Source: Cacajao melanocephalus
Lineage: Eukaryota; Chordata; Mammalia; Primates; Pitheciidae
Assembly: GCA_963573385.1 (NCBI GenBank)
Contig: CAUYLG010009056.1
Span: 33,414 to 97,413 of the forward strand
Reading direction: 5' to 3'
Length of the DNA stretch: 64,000 bases
The translations under genes and the position numbers were made by a program. Below are positions 13,901 to 26,849 of the stretch, piece after piece. The notes under the pieces were generated by a model. It ran no database searches. It was given only the letters and a program-made list of their open reading frames with translations, and was not told the DNA's origin. The first letter of the stretch is position 1. The number at the start of each line of letters is the position of its first letter.

Positions 13901-14330
13901 CAGACAGCCATCTCTAGAATGTCAGATGGTCTGTCTTCAATTGGAATGACAGAAATTTGAAGAAATGTGTGATCACAAGGACATCATAATCTATGAAGGA
14001 TGTGCTGAGACCAGATGTCCAAAATGATGATGAAAGAGTGTCACTAAGGCCCTAAGTTTTGGTCATACTTTTACCTAAGTGAGAACCTGACCCAAGGGGG
14101 GAAATTTTTAAACAAAATTATGGGAGGCCATTGTTTTAGACTGAGCTCATGACTAGGCTCCAACAGACCAGACCAAACAAAAATGGAGTCACTTACGGTG
14201 AATGTGACGTAAACTAAGACTTTAAGGAAACAGATCCTAGAACAGATGAGGTTTTGTTTTCCTCCTGTAAACAGGGCATTACATCATAAGGAAGTACCCT
14301 CTACTCTAACTTTTATGAAAAATAACTTGA
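13901..14330 (+). other. Proviral 3' interior, no gene seen
   Basis: Non-coding stretch between the env remnant and an Alu. Assigned to the provirus by position. Confidence 0.45.
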
Positions 14331-14656
<326 letters not shown>

Positions 14657-14785
14657 TTACAAAACTCAGTGTTCTGCTATGTCCCAGTGGATTTTGAGAC
14701 AAAATAAGTACATTTATGATGATGATACTAACATCAATGACTGAAGTTTTGGTCAAATTTGAGAGGATCACCAAAAGGGGAAAAT

Positions 14786-15501
<716 letters not shown>

Positions 15502-15537
15502 ATATCTAGATATGATATAGATATCCATAAGAGAACG

Positions 15538-15735
15538 TGTATTAGTCAGTCTGTCTCCATGCTGCTAATAAAGACATACCCAAGACTGGGTAATTCATAA
15601 ATGAAAGAGGTTTAATGGACGCAGAGTTCCACATGGTTGGGGAGGCCTCACAGTTATGGCAGAAAATGAAGGAAGAGCAAAGCCATGTCTTACAATTAAA
15701 TCACAATCTGTGAGATTTTCCCATGTGGAATCCAG
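15538..15735 (-). mobile_element. MaLR LTR (THE1/MST-type), antisense, truncated
   Basis: 'TGTATTAGTCAGTCTG', 'GACATACCCAAGACTGGG' and 'GAGGTTTAATGGACGC' mark the 3' end of an antisense THE1/MST LTR. The remainder is missing. Confidence 0.75.
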
Positions 15736-16360
15736 CCGGATTCTCCCTAGCTGGGATTCAGTAACTCCATCCACTTAAAAATACAAAATCAGTCGTTTAG
15801 ACTCGGAAAAGAGCTTCAGGAAAAGATTTCTTGCCACCAGAATTGTCCCTCTTCTGCTGTTTGTCTTCCATCCTTGCCAAGCATTCTAATTAATTCCACC
15901 TGTGTACTTGCCTCAGGTTAGATTGAAAGTAGGGTTAATTTTGCAGAGGGCAACTTCTTAGCTTCTGTGCCAGGGTACCCTCTTTGTGTACATGGTCATT
16001 ACCAGAGCATTTGAGCTATCTCACCAAACCCTTAACTTTCACAGCACAATGCTTCAGGTAGCCATCATGCAGCAATCAGAGTTTTCATCTTGGCATGCAA
16101 GATGAAAATGATTTTTATCATTTCTGGTCTTCCTAGCTGTGGAAGGAAACCTGAATATGCTACCCCAAATATACTTCTCTGGCATATTTTGATATGGCTA
16201 TTCAGAGGGGCTGCAAACACAGGAATAGCTGTGAAAAGCTGTCCTTTTGTGGGGGAGATGTGCATCTGTAGAGGAAATTTACATTAGTGAGGTAAACAGT
16301 AAACAGGCTTTCTCTGAGGCCGCCCCCACCCCCATCTGCCTTGTTGAGATCTAGGAAAAA
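15736..16360 (-). other. ERV1 LTR/internal fragments, mostly antisense; no gene
   Basis: 'CCAAATATACTTCTCTGGC' and 'AGCTGTGAAAAGCTGTCC' recur in antisense ERV1 LTRs. An A-T-rich palindromic overlap of short frames on both strands at 16065-16287 is not coding. Boundaries uncertain. Confidence 0.4.
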
Positions 16361-16840
16361 TTAACTCACAGGAAAAGGAGACTAAAAGTCTATTAATGGA
16401 AAAAGCAAACTCTGCAAAAATATTTAAGAGGTTTACTCTGAGCCAATATGAGTGACTGTGGCCCAGGGAACAGTCTCAAGAGGTCCTAAGAAAGTGTGCT
16501 GTAGGTGGTTGGGTTACAGTTTGGTTTTATACATTTTTAGGGAGACAAGGATTGTAGGTAAAACCATAAATCAATATATGGAAGGTTTACATTTGTTCAG
16601 CCTAGAGAGGCAAACTATCTTGAAGTGGGGGCTTAAGGTCATAGGTTGATTCAAAGATTTTCTGATTGGCAATGGTTTGAAAGGGTTAAGCTTTGTTTAA
16701 AGATTTAAAGTTAGTAGAAAGAAATGCTTGAGTTAAGATGAGTGGTGCTGTGGAGAACAAAGTTCTTGTTTTGTAGATGAAGGCTCATAGATCACCTTCA
16801 GGGGGAATAGATGACAGAGCAGGAGTATCACCATCTTGGA
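16361..16840 (-). mobile_element. ERV1 LTR, antisense (related to the 7142 LTR)
   Basis: 'AGAGGTTTACTCTGAGCC', 'GGTTACAGTTTGGTTTTATA' and 'TCTGATTGGCAATGGTTTG' are the reverse complement of landmarks in the LTR at 7142-7779, such as the double CCAAT region. The right edge is truncated. Confidence 0.6.
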
Positions 16841-17816
<976 letters not shown>

Positions 17817-17989
17817 ACATGTTTCTTTTCTCTTTCTTTAACTCTTATAATAGATGCCAGATGTCTCTTTTCAGGCCTTAAAGGTGTCATATTCTCATCT
17901 AATCTCTCCTAGATCCAGGAGTGGCCTAGAAAGAAAAGGCACAGTTGCATTAATGGAGATTCTCTAGGGATGAAAATTTTCCCCAGAAA

Positions 17990-18316
17990 AGATGGTTTTG
18001 CAGGGCCATTTCAAAATATGTCAAAGAAACATATTTGGGGATAAAATATTTGTATTTCCTCCAGGATCTGCTATCTTTTATGTGATGCTATACCACAGTC
18101 AGATTGGAATCTGGTATCTTATTGCCACGAAGAGTCTGTTTTGTCTGTCTTATGATCTCTATTTTAATGTTAATGCTGGTCAGTTGCCCCTAAACTCCAA
18201 AAAGTAGGGGGTATAATGAAGCGTGTCCAACTTCCCTTCCCATCATGGCTGGGAATTCGGTTTTTCAGGTTTCTTTGGGGACCCCTTGGCCAAGAGGGAG
18301 TCTGTTCAGTTGGTTA
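17990..18316 (-). mobile_element. ERV1 LTR U3 part, antisense, abutting an opposite LTR
   Basis: 'CAGGGCCATTTCAAAATATG', 'GGAATCTGGTATCTTATTGC' and 'CCCCTTGGCCAAGAGGG' are antisense U3 landmarks. It ends at TTGGTTA, directly against the sense LTR at 18317. Reverse-complemented, its last ~110 bases resemble the beginning of that neighbour (CCATGATGGGAAGGG..., CATTATACCCCCT). Confidence 0.6.
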
Positions 18317-18932
18317 TGTAAACCAAAAATAAAATTGTAAGCCCCTGATCATCTAAATAGACCTCTCCTTTCAGCAAGGACATTCCAAAGCCAACCTAAA
18401 AAACTAGCTCAAGCCATGATGGGAAGAGGGAAGGGGGCATCAGACATGCCTCATTATACCCTCCTCCCTTTTGGAATTACTGATAGAATAGACTCTTTAA
18501 GTCTGATAAGAAACCCTTACAATCTATTCTCTCTGAAGCGTGCTACCTGGAGGCTTCACCTGTGTGATCAAATCTTGGTCTCCACGATGGCTTATCTTAA
18601 CCCAGGAATTCCCAAGTTTTTAGACAATAACTTAACTCTTCCAACCAATTGCCATTCAGACATCTTTGAATCTACCTATGACCTGGAAGCCCCCATTTTG
18701 CCAGAAAATTCATGAATAATTCACTCCTTGTTTAGCATATCATCAAGAAATAACCATAAGTATACTCAGTCAAGCAGCCCATGCTGCTGCTCTATGGAGT
18801 AGCCATTCTTTGGTTTCTTTGCTTCTCTAATAAACTTGCTTTCACTTTATTCTGTGGACTCACCCCAAATTCTTGTATGAGATACAAGAACCCTCTCTAG
18901 GGGTCTAGGTCAGGGACACACTTCTCGTAACA
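18317..18932 (+). mobile_element. ERV1 LTR, sense (MER41/MER39-like mosaic)
   Basis: Starts TGTAAACCAAAAATAAAAT and ends TCTCGTAACA (616 bp). The first ~390 bases match the LTR at 7142. The 3' part differs ('GTAGCCATTCTTTGG', 'AATAAACTTGCTTTCAC', 'GGGGTCTAGGTCAGGGACAC') and recalls MER39-type U5. AATAAA lies near 18828. Confidence 0.7.
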
Positions 18933-19092
18933 CTGTGATCTCACTATCTTTATAGGGTTTTCTTTTTCTTGGCAGCAGTTATCAAAGCAGGAGGCAGATG
19001 ATCATCAGTGTGAGACTGTCTGGATGTAGAAAAGTCAATGCCAATCTCAGTCTGTCCATAATCCGTTGACAGGCAGTTAAGAGGGAAAAGTT
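18933..19092. other. Short unassigned stretch
   Basis: Possibly ERV interior; nothing recognisable. Confidence 0.3.
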
Positions 19093-19420
<328 letters not shown>

Positions 19421-19502
19421 TCAAAATATTTCTTGTAGGAATGATAAGACCTTTGTTTAACCCCAATCTTATCGTCAGACTTAAAGATAAATACAGGGGA
19501 TA

Positions 19503-19772
19503 GCGGGTGTGGTAGCACATGCCTGTAATCCCGGTGAGGCTGAGGTATGAGGAATGCTTGAGACAGGAGGTTAAGACCAACTAGGCAACATAGACCACCA
19601 TCTCTAGAAAAAATAAAATTGGCTGGGTGTGGTGGCACATACCTGTGGCCCTACTCAGGAGGCTGAGGAGGAAGGATTGCTTGAGCCCAGGAATTCAAGG
19701 CCATAGTGAGCTGTGTTCTCACCACTGCAGTCAAGCCTGGGTGACAGAGTCAGACCCTGTCTTAAAAAAAAA
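19503..19772 (+). mobile_element. AluJ-like, sense, with deletion
   Basis: 'GCGGGTGTGGTAGCAC' to an A-run. About 20 bases are missing after 'CTGTAATCCCGG'. Confidence 0.88.
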
Positions 19773-20194
19773 TGTATGGGATAAAGGATTGCTCTCAACT
19801 CAGTCCAAAAGGTCAATTTCAGTAATGTAAGTAACAAAGTTGATTTTTGAATAATAAAAGTAGCAACCTCTTTGCTAAAGATATACATGACATTCACTCA
19901 CAGTGTACTTTCCATAAATGCTGCTATTTAAGATTTGATTTTGATAAAAAATGTGCCTGGATCATGTTTTTCCTGCTTCTGTCCGTTGCTTATACCTGGA
20001 GAAACGACCCTTTAGTAAATAATTTTTTCAACCCAGATTCTTCTCTTTGAACTAAGCAGAAGACTTCTGACTGGTTTTCTTTCAGTCAGTTTTTCTCATA
20101 GCAGCCAGATACTAGTTGTGTAAGTGTCTTGTGACAGCCATGCACACACCCACCCACTTCTTTTCACTTTGCCTTGCTTTCTTTTCTTTTCTGG
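19773..20194. other. Unique-looking sequence, no gene seen
   Basis: About 420 bases. A 67-codon frame at 19847-20050 lacks any recognisable motif. Confidence 0.4.
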
Positions 20195-20491
20195 GTTTTT
20201 TTTTTTTTTTTTGAGACAGTCTCACTCTATCACCAGGCTGGGGTGTAGTGGCGCCATCTTGGCTCAGTGCAACCTCTGCCTCCTGTGTTCAAGCGATTCT
20301 TCTGCCTCAGCCTGCCAAGTAGCTGGGACTACACCCAGCTTGGGAGCACCATGTCCAGCTAATTTTTGTATTTTTAGTAGAGACGTGGTTTCACCATGTT
20401 GGCCAGGCTGGTCTCAAACTCCTGACCTTGTGATCTGCCTGCCTCAGCCTCCGAAAGTGCTGGGATTACAGTCATGAGCCACTGCACCCGG
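20195..20491 (-). mobile_element. Alu, antisense, full length
   Basis: T-run to 'CTGCACCCGG'. TGCCTTGCTTTCTTT lies on both sides (20170-20184 and about 20493-20507). Confidence 0.93.
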
Positions 20492-20524
20492 CTGCCTTGC
20501 TTTCTTTAAAAAAAATTTTTTTAA

Positions 20525-20627
20525 AAATGTATGAGTCTCATTTTGTTGCCCAGGCTGGACTCGGACTGCGAGGCTCAAGCAATCCTCCCACCTGGCCTCT
20601 GGAGTAGCTGGAACTACAGGCTGCCTT
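20525..20627 (-). mobile_element. FLAM/Alu left-monomer fragment, antisense
   Basis: 'TGAGTCTCATTTTGTTGCCC', 'GCTCAAGCAATCCTCCCACC' and 'GTAGCTGGAACTACAGG' form a shortened single arm. Confidence 0.7.
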
Positions 20628-20779
20628 GTTTGCTTTCTTGATGGTGCTTATCACTCTCTGAAATAATTGTTTTTTGTCTGTTAGATCTCTATAGTGAATA
20701 ATGAGTGTCTGTTTAAAGCCCTTGATTAAGGATCAAGGATTAATCTTTAATCCTGAAGCTGTTGAAGGGCTTTTAGGAT

Positions 20780-21220
20780 TAAGTCCTATCTCCCGCCACA
20801 GCACAATCTGACCCTTGTCTGTCTGTCTGGCATCTCCTCCAGTGCTTGTCCCAGCTCCTTGGAACCCTGTCTGATCCCCATTTAACCACACCCTCTTCTC
20901 TGGTTCTCTTTCACATGCTGTTCTCCATTTCTGGAATATTTTTTCCTCAGTTGACCCCTATTCATCCTTAACCCTTTGGGTCCCTGACCCACTGGCCTGA
21001 GGAAGGACTCCTTACTGTGCGTACCACGAGATTTCTGGGCTTCCCTTATCAGCGTTTTTTTTTTTTTTTTTCCGAGTTTATCATTGTCCATTTGTCTATA
21101 TTCCTCTGTTAGATGCGAAGTTGGGGGCGGAGGTCTGCCCACTCTCTGGTGTCTTTTCAGAGCCTGAAAGAGAGCCTGGCATACATATTTGTTAAAACAA
21201 TAAATAAATGAATGAACGAC
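20780..21220 (+). mobile_element. L2 LINE 3' end
   Basis: 'CCCATTTAACCACACCCTC', 'TTCTCCATTTCTGGAATATT' and the terminal 'AATAAATAAATGAATGAACGA' are typical of L2 3' ends. A T-run interrupts it at 21055-21072. Confidence 0.7.
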
Positions 21221-21257
21221 TGAAATAGTAGCTTAGAAGCAATTCTACTTTTGTTAT
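21079..21257 (+). repeat. Local duplication, copy A (partner 22686-22868)
   Basis: Shares 'GCCCACTCTCTGG', 'CATACATATTTGTT' and, beyond the L2 end, 'GTAGCTTAGAA.CAATTC' and 'TTATATGA' with copy B. Confidence 0.65.
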
Positions 21258-21780
21258 ATGATAACGTGATATATCATGTTTTATCATAATTACTCTGCCA
21301 GAAAGCAGGATAAGAAAAAGGCCAGAAATCTTGGACCTGAAGAAATGATCTTCCCCAAAGTTGCATCTGCAGTAAACAGGTGATGTGGGAGCCTGGGCTG
21401 CTGACTGGGACGCTTGCACTGACTTCCTCATTCTGCCACTTTCCAGGATTTCTAAAGCACAGGAGAGAGATTCCAAAACACTCTCAGGGGCTGGGAAAAA
21501 TGCACTCGATTCCTTTTGGGATTAAAGGTTGGTGATTCTATACTCCCTGATTTATTAATCCTATCAACTAGGCAGACTTAATTAATCAGGCGAGATTTGG
21601 GGTAGCAGGCCGAGCCTTCCGGGAAACCTTTATGGGCTTCCTGTGCTAGTCCACTAGAGAAAGGGAAGGACGTGTTCACCGAGGAGTTGCCTGGATCCTG
21701 AGGATGATCTCCCTCTCTCACGGCTCGGCTGCTGGAGGACCGCACAGCTCAGGCTTTGTCTGAAGGAATAGGGCATAATT
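21258..21780. other. Unique-looking sequence, no gene seen
   Basis: About 520 bases. An imperfect 13-bp inverted repeat (21546-21558 / 21578-21590, one mismatch) lies here. The right part is GC-richer than its surroundings (GGCTCGGCTGCTGGAGG). Confidence 0.4.
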
Positions 21781-21781
21781 A

Positions 21782-22152
21782 TTAGGTTGGTGCAAAAGTA
21801 ACTGCAGGTTTTGCCATGACTTTTTATTTTCATTTTTTGAGATGGAGTCTCACTCTGTCACCCAGGCTGGAGTGCAATGGCACGATCTCAGCTCACTGCG
21901 ACAAGGTTCAAGCAATTCTCTCACCTCAGCCTCCTCAGTAGCTGGGATCACAGGCACATGCCACCATGCCCGGCTAATTTTTAGTAGAGATGGGGTTTCG
22001 CGACGTTGGGTAGGGTGGTCTTGAAATCCTGACATCAGGTGATCCACCCACCTCAACCTCCCAAAGTGCTGGGATTACAAATGGGAGCCACCGCACCCGG
22101 CCTGTCATTACTTTTAATACTGAAAACCAAAATTACCTTTGCAACAACCTAA
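21782..22152 (+). mobile_element. MADE1 mariner-derived element, split by an Alu
   Basis: Left arm TTAGGTTGGTGCAAAAGTAA and right arm 'AATTACCTTTGCAACAACCT' form the terminal inverted repeats of MADE1, flanked by TA on both sides (21780-21781, 22153-22154). The central Alu replaces the loop. MADE1 copies are the source of the mir-548 family, but this copy is interrupted. Confidence 0.88.
21833..22103 (-). mobile_element. Alu, antisense, in the MADE1 loop
   Basis: 'TGAGATGGAGTCTCACTC' to 'CCGCACCCGGCCT'. Decayed ATKACTTTT duplications lie on either side. About 25 bases are missing after 'CTCACTGCGA'. Confidence 0.9.
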
Positions 22153-22182
22153 TAGAAAAGTATCAGACAGGAGTTTCAGTGA

Positions 22183-22534
<352 letters not shown>

Positions 22535-22685
22535 CACAACAGCTCTTACATGCCTTTAGGCTGCAAAGAACTTTTAGAGACTGACACCAAATGCTCTCTG
22601 TGGATCTTTGAGTTGGGAGGAGTCATGAATCCTGCATGCAGCCCTGCAGGCCCTCACATGGTGAAGGCAGCTCTGAGATCCCATC

Positions 22686-22868
22686 CATGATTTCCCATGT
22701 ATTTGTCTAGATTCTTCCACTGGATGTGACATTGGGGGCACAGGTTTGCCCACTCTCTGGCATCTCTTCCGAGCCTGGCATATACATATTTGTTGAACCA
22801 AGGAATGAATGACTGATGCCCTAAAGTAGCTTAGAAACAATTCCTCTTTGATTATATGACGGTGACAT
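22686..22868 (+). repeat. Local duplication, copy B (L2 tail plus flank)
   Basis: Decayed duplicate of 21079-21257, including the L2 tail (GAATGAATGA near 22803) and the following 'AGTAGCTTAGAAACAATTCC' block. Confidence 0.65.
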
Positions 22869-23032
22869 AGTGTCTATTGATAGGAGCTCAGACGACTAGG
22901 GCCACTTTTATTTTAAATACCTGATTTGGAGTAATCGGGGACAACTTCCCTTTGGTGTTCATCATAGGAAAGATTGTTGGGAAAAACTGCCAGAAGAATC
23001 CTTCTGGACTCTTGGTCAGGTTGGCCTAGAAG
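22869..23032. other. Short unassigned stretch
   Basis: No gene or repeat recognised. Confidence 0.35.
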
Positions 23033-23475
23033 TGAGGCAGGAGAATAGGGTGTGGAGGCAGGGAACCCCAGGACTTCCTGGAACTAAATCAAGTGGAAAG
23101 CGCTTCAGCTATGACAAGAAATATCCTCTTCATTTATACAGGACATACACCAAGCTAATGACTTTGTAACTTTATTTCATCCTCTTCATTTACGTAGAGT
23201 GTATACCAAGTACGTAACTTTGTAACTTCACTTTTAGCCTCTTCACTTACATAGGGCTTACACCAAGTAACCAATGGAAACCTCTAGAGGGTATTTATAA
23301 CCCAGAAAATTCTGTGACAGGGCCCTTGAGCCCCTATGCTCCCACCCTGAGAAGTGTACTTTCACTTTCAATAAATCTCTGCTTTTGTTGTTTCATTTTT
23401 TCCTTGCTTTGTTTGTGCATTTTGTCTATTCTTAGTTCAAAACACCAAAAACCTGGACACTCTTAATCAGTAACA
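23033..23475 (+). mobile_element. ERV1-like solo LTR, sense
   Basis: Begins TGAGGCAGGAGAATAGGG and ends AATCAGTAACA (443 bp). It has TATTTATAACC near 23292, AATAAA near 23370 and a U5 with 'AAAACACCAAAAACCTGG'. GAAG before and GAAA after may be a 4-bp target duplication. Three ~56-bp units starting at 23125, 23181 and 23238 (CCTCTTCAYTTA...) form a U3 repeat. Same family as the LTR at 25807-26804. Confidence 0.75.
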
Positions 23476-23670
23476 GAAAGGCTTCTTACTAGCCTAGTCT
23501 TCTACAATAAATTGAACTGGAAGGATTCAAGAACAGAACTTACTTCTGAATGAAAATGAAATTTTGGAAAGCTTAAGGCAGAAAGTCTTCATATTTTGGT
23601 CTTCATCCTTATTTTCCTTCCAGCTAGGATTTGAACTGAAGGAGAGTATTTATTAATATTGAAAATTTGG
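23476..23670. other. Unassigned stretch
   Basis: Nothing recognised. Confidence 0.35.
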
Positions 23671-24656
23671 GGCCTGGTGTGGTGGCTCACAACTGTAGTC
23701 CCAGCAGTTTGGGAGGCTTAGGCAGGCAGATTGTTTCAGCCCAGGAGTTCAAGATCGGCTTGGGCAACATGGTGAAACCCCATCTCTACAAAAAAAAAAA
23801 AAAAAAAAAAAAAAAACCCCAAAAAACCCAAATTAGTCAGGCATGGTGGTCTACACCTGTAGTCCCAGCTATTCCAGAGGCTGAGGTGGGAGGATCAGCT
23901 GAAACTGGGAAGTCGAGGCTGTGGCAGGCCAGGTCTCACTAACGCAGGCCTCCGTAACAACTGTTTCAGCACTGACTGAGTAGTTTAATATTAAAAGCTG
24001 AAAGAGCCAATGTCCTTATACAAAGGCTGGCATGTAACAAAAGCCCACCAAGAGTTTTGTCTTCGTCTTCCCTGGGCCTTAAAGCAAAATAACAAAGGAA
24101 TACTTAACAAGACCCATTTAGTATTAAAAAAGTTTTATTGTGGGTCTGAAGAAACTCCCCAGGCCTCCACAAACAAGTTTATTGGGGTCTAAAGGAATTC
24201 CCCAAATCTTTGTGATTTAGAAGGAGACAAGATAAGGGTAATCACCCCAGCACCTGGACCCATTTAGATTAGGTAAATTTACTGAGGCTCCAGAGGAAGG
24301 TCTTCAGGACTCAGACCTTAGTTATAAATTAAGTTAATCACTTAAGTCTTTTGATGAATGCACACTTATATGTAGACATATAGCTTAAAAGGTTTATAAG
24401 CTCTGGAAAACTTTGTAATTTTGAGCTGATCTGGTAATAATTTCCAGGCCCCCTCCCTGTAACCGGTTGCAGAAATAAAACCTCTCTTCCTCCCCAGTTC
24501 ATCTGCATCTTGTTATTGGGTCATGAGAAATAGCAGCCCAACCCTCAGTTTGGTCTGAGAACAAGGCTGCAGTGAGCCATGATTGTGCCACTGCACGCCA
24601 GCCTGGGTGACAGCAAGACCCTGTCTCAAAACCAACCAAACAAAAAACAAAAAAAC
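23671..24656 (+). mobile_element. AluJ-like, sense, interrupted by an LTR
   Basis: 5' part 23671-23921 ('GGCCTGGTGTGGTGGC' onward, with a 30-bp A-run in the middle linker) and 3' part 24564-24656 ('AGGCTGCAGTGAGCC' to an A-rich tail) rejoin exactly once the LTR and one AGGCTG copy are removed. Confidence 0.92.
23922..24563 (+). mobile_element. 642-bp solo LTR inserted in an Alu, 6-bp target duplication
   Basis: Starts TGGCAGGCCAGG and ends GTCTGAGAACA. AGGCTG occurs immediately before (23916-23921) and after (24564-24569). AATAAA lies at 24474-24479 and a TTTATAAGC box near 24391. A 6-bp duplication fits a class II (HERV-K-like) LTR better than ERV1 (4 bp) or ERVL (5 bp), but I cannot name the family. 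Confidence 0.88.
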
Positions 24657-25099
24657 TTGAGAATGTTGAAGATTGTGGATTTCACGTTTTTTTTTTTTTT
24701 CCTATACAAGGACTGAATTATCTAAAAAAATTAAAAACAGCCAAATTCTTGTGGGTCTTCTGAACTGGGTTAATTGCTCTTGGGAGTTTAATTTTAGTTT
24801 CTGGGGCCTCTGATTTGTCAGATGCAGTATTAGACATGGGGTCATCAGCTTTCCCTGGAGGAGTTCCTTTTAGTTATAGGGTTTGGGGCTGGAAGAAGCG
24901 AATTCTTTTTAGGGGTGGGGGGAGGAATGTGAAAGGATGGTAGTGCTTTTTCTTGGGAGTTGTGCTCACAAGGTGTGATGTAAGTTTTGTGTGTTGTTTA
25001 TTTACCAAAACGGGGAAGAAAATGCAGTTATATAAGGTTATATGCGTGATACTCACCAGCCATTTTCAAACCCTGGGACAAGCAAGGTTTCCCAGATAC
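24657..25099. other. Unique-looking sequence, no gene seen
   Basis: About 440 bases. A G-rich run (AGGGGTGGGGGGAGG) lies near 24912. No reading frame of interest. Confidence 0.4.
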
Positions 25100-25356
25100 T
25101 TTTTTTTTTTTTTTTGAGACAGAGTGTCACTGTGTCGCCCAGACTGGAGTGCAGTGGCACGATCTCGGCTCCCTGAAACCTCTGCCTCCCAGGTTCAAGC
25201 GGTTCTTGTGCATTAGCCTCCTGAGTAGCTGGGATCACAGGGATGAGCTACCACACCCGGCTAAGTTTTTGTATTTTCAGTAGAAACTGAGTTTTGCCAC
25301 ATTGGCCAGGCTAGTCTGGAACTCCTGACCTCAAGTGATCTGCCCGCCTTGGCCTC
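25100..25356 (-). mobile_element. Alu, antisense, 5'-truncated
   Basis: T-run to 'CTTGGCCT', missing the Alu 5' start. CCCAGATACT (25091-25100) and CCCAGGTACC (25357-25366) form the target duplication, so the copy inserted truncated. Confidence 0.88.
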
Positions 25357-25366
25357 CCAGGTACCT

Positions 25367-25806
25367 GTTTCAAAGATGAACTGTTTGTGGTTTAGGGAAA
25401 CAATTGAAGTCCAGCCCTCTAGGGTAGAGTTTAAAGGGACATCTTATTTCCTGGTCATAGGAAGTTTTCTTGCAAAAGTGGGATCATCTGTTGGATTCAA
25501 ACCTGTGTCCCTCATAGGTTAGAGCCTGTGTTCTGGGTCTTGCATTGTTTGCCGATGTCATAATTACCTGGAAAGTCTGGATCCCTTCAACTCGCACACC
25601 TCCACTATGCAGGAGTCAACAGTAAATGGGTCTCAGGATTCTCAAAGTGTGATGCTTTGGGGTGTGGGTGGGACCCATAAATCTGTACTTATAACAACCT
25701 GAATGGCCCTTACAGTAAAAGTTTGAGAGGCTAGAAAGGAAACCTCACCTTTGGGCCACACACCCTGCTTGCTCTTTTCTGGGTGTTCTTGTCTAAAACG
25801 CAGTAT
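25367..25806. other. Unique-looking sequence, no gene seen
   Basis: About 440 bases with no recognisable repeat or frame. Confidence 0.4.
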
Positions 25807-26804
25807 TGTCACTGGTAGAGGGGTTGTGACTGGAAATTGTCCAGATCCTTGGCATTTTGAACAAAGAATTGGACGAAACGTCCAGCAAAGCAGAGAAAGA
25901 ATGAAGCAGCAAAAGAATGAAAGCAGGGATTTATTGAAAATGAAAGTACACTCTGCTGTGTGGGAGCAGACCTGAACAGCAGTTCAAGGGCCTGGATACA
26001 GAATCTTCTTGGGTCCAAAGATTCCCTAGAAGTTTCCCATTGGCCACTTCATGCTCACCTCTTGTAAATTAAGTGGTAGTCTGCAATCAGTCTGGTTGCA
26101 GAAAGCAGCCAAGGAGAGGCTGAAGTGAAGTCACAAAGGTCACACTCCAGTGCAAACCAATCAGAGGCATTTGCAATCAATAGAGGGCTAGGGTGAAGTT
26201 ACACAGTTATATTTCTTTCTTTTTTGTTTTTTTTGAGATGGAATCTCTCTCTGTAGCCCAGGCTGGAGTGTAGTGGCGTGATCTCAGCTCACTGCAACCT
26301 CTGCCACCTGGGTCCTTGTTCAAGCAATTCTCCTACCTAGCCTCCCAACTAGCTGGGATTACAGGCACAAGCCACCATGCCCAGCTAATTTTTGTATTTT
26401 TAGTAGAGATGGGGTTTCACCATGTTGGCCAGTCTGGTCTTGAACTCCTGACCTCGTGATCTGCCTACCTTGGCCTCCCAAAGTGCTGGGATTACAGGCA
26501 TGAGCCACTGTGCCCAGCCCAAAGTTATTGTTTCTATGCAAATGATGACTTGGCTTGCAATGGGTCTGATTGGTTGTGGACAGCAACCATGCAGAGGCTG
26601 GAGTGAAGTCCACCTGCAATCATTCTGATTTGTTGTTGACAGCCAATTTCTCATTTGTTGCCCAGAAAAGGTCACAGGGAGTAGCCTCTGGTCCTTTTGT
26701 TGCTTAGGTGTGGAAAATTAGGGTTCTCCTTTCAATTTAGTTCTAGTAAGTAGGAGTGAAACAGCCTTAGGTTTCCTGCCTCCAGCTCTTATTCTCCTGC
26801 CTCA
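25807..26804 (-). mobile_element. ERV1-like LTR, antisense, split by an Alu
   Basis: On the minus strand it starts TGAGGCAGGAGAATAAGAG and ends CTACCAGTGACA, as does the LTR at 23033-23475. It has AATAAA (minus strand, about 25930) and several CCAAT(C/G)-type repeats in U3. About 702 bp without the Alu. GTAT before and GTAG after suggest a 4-bp duplication. Confidence 0.75.
26225..26519 (-). mobile_element. Alu, antisense, inside the LTR
   Basis: 'GAGATGGAATCTCTCTC' to 'GTGCCCAGCCC'; AGTTATATTTCT and AGTTATTGTTTCT flank it. Confidence 0.92.
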
Positions 26805-26849
26805 GTAGGAGTCTTTTTAAACAAACTCGTTAAAAAACAAAACAAAACA

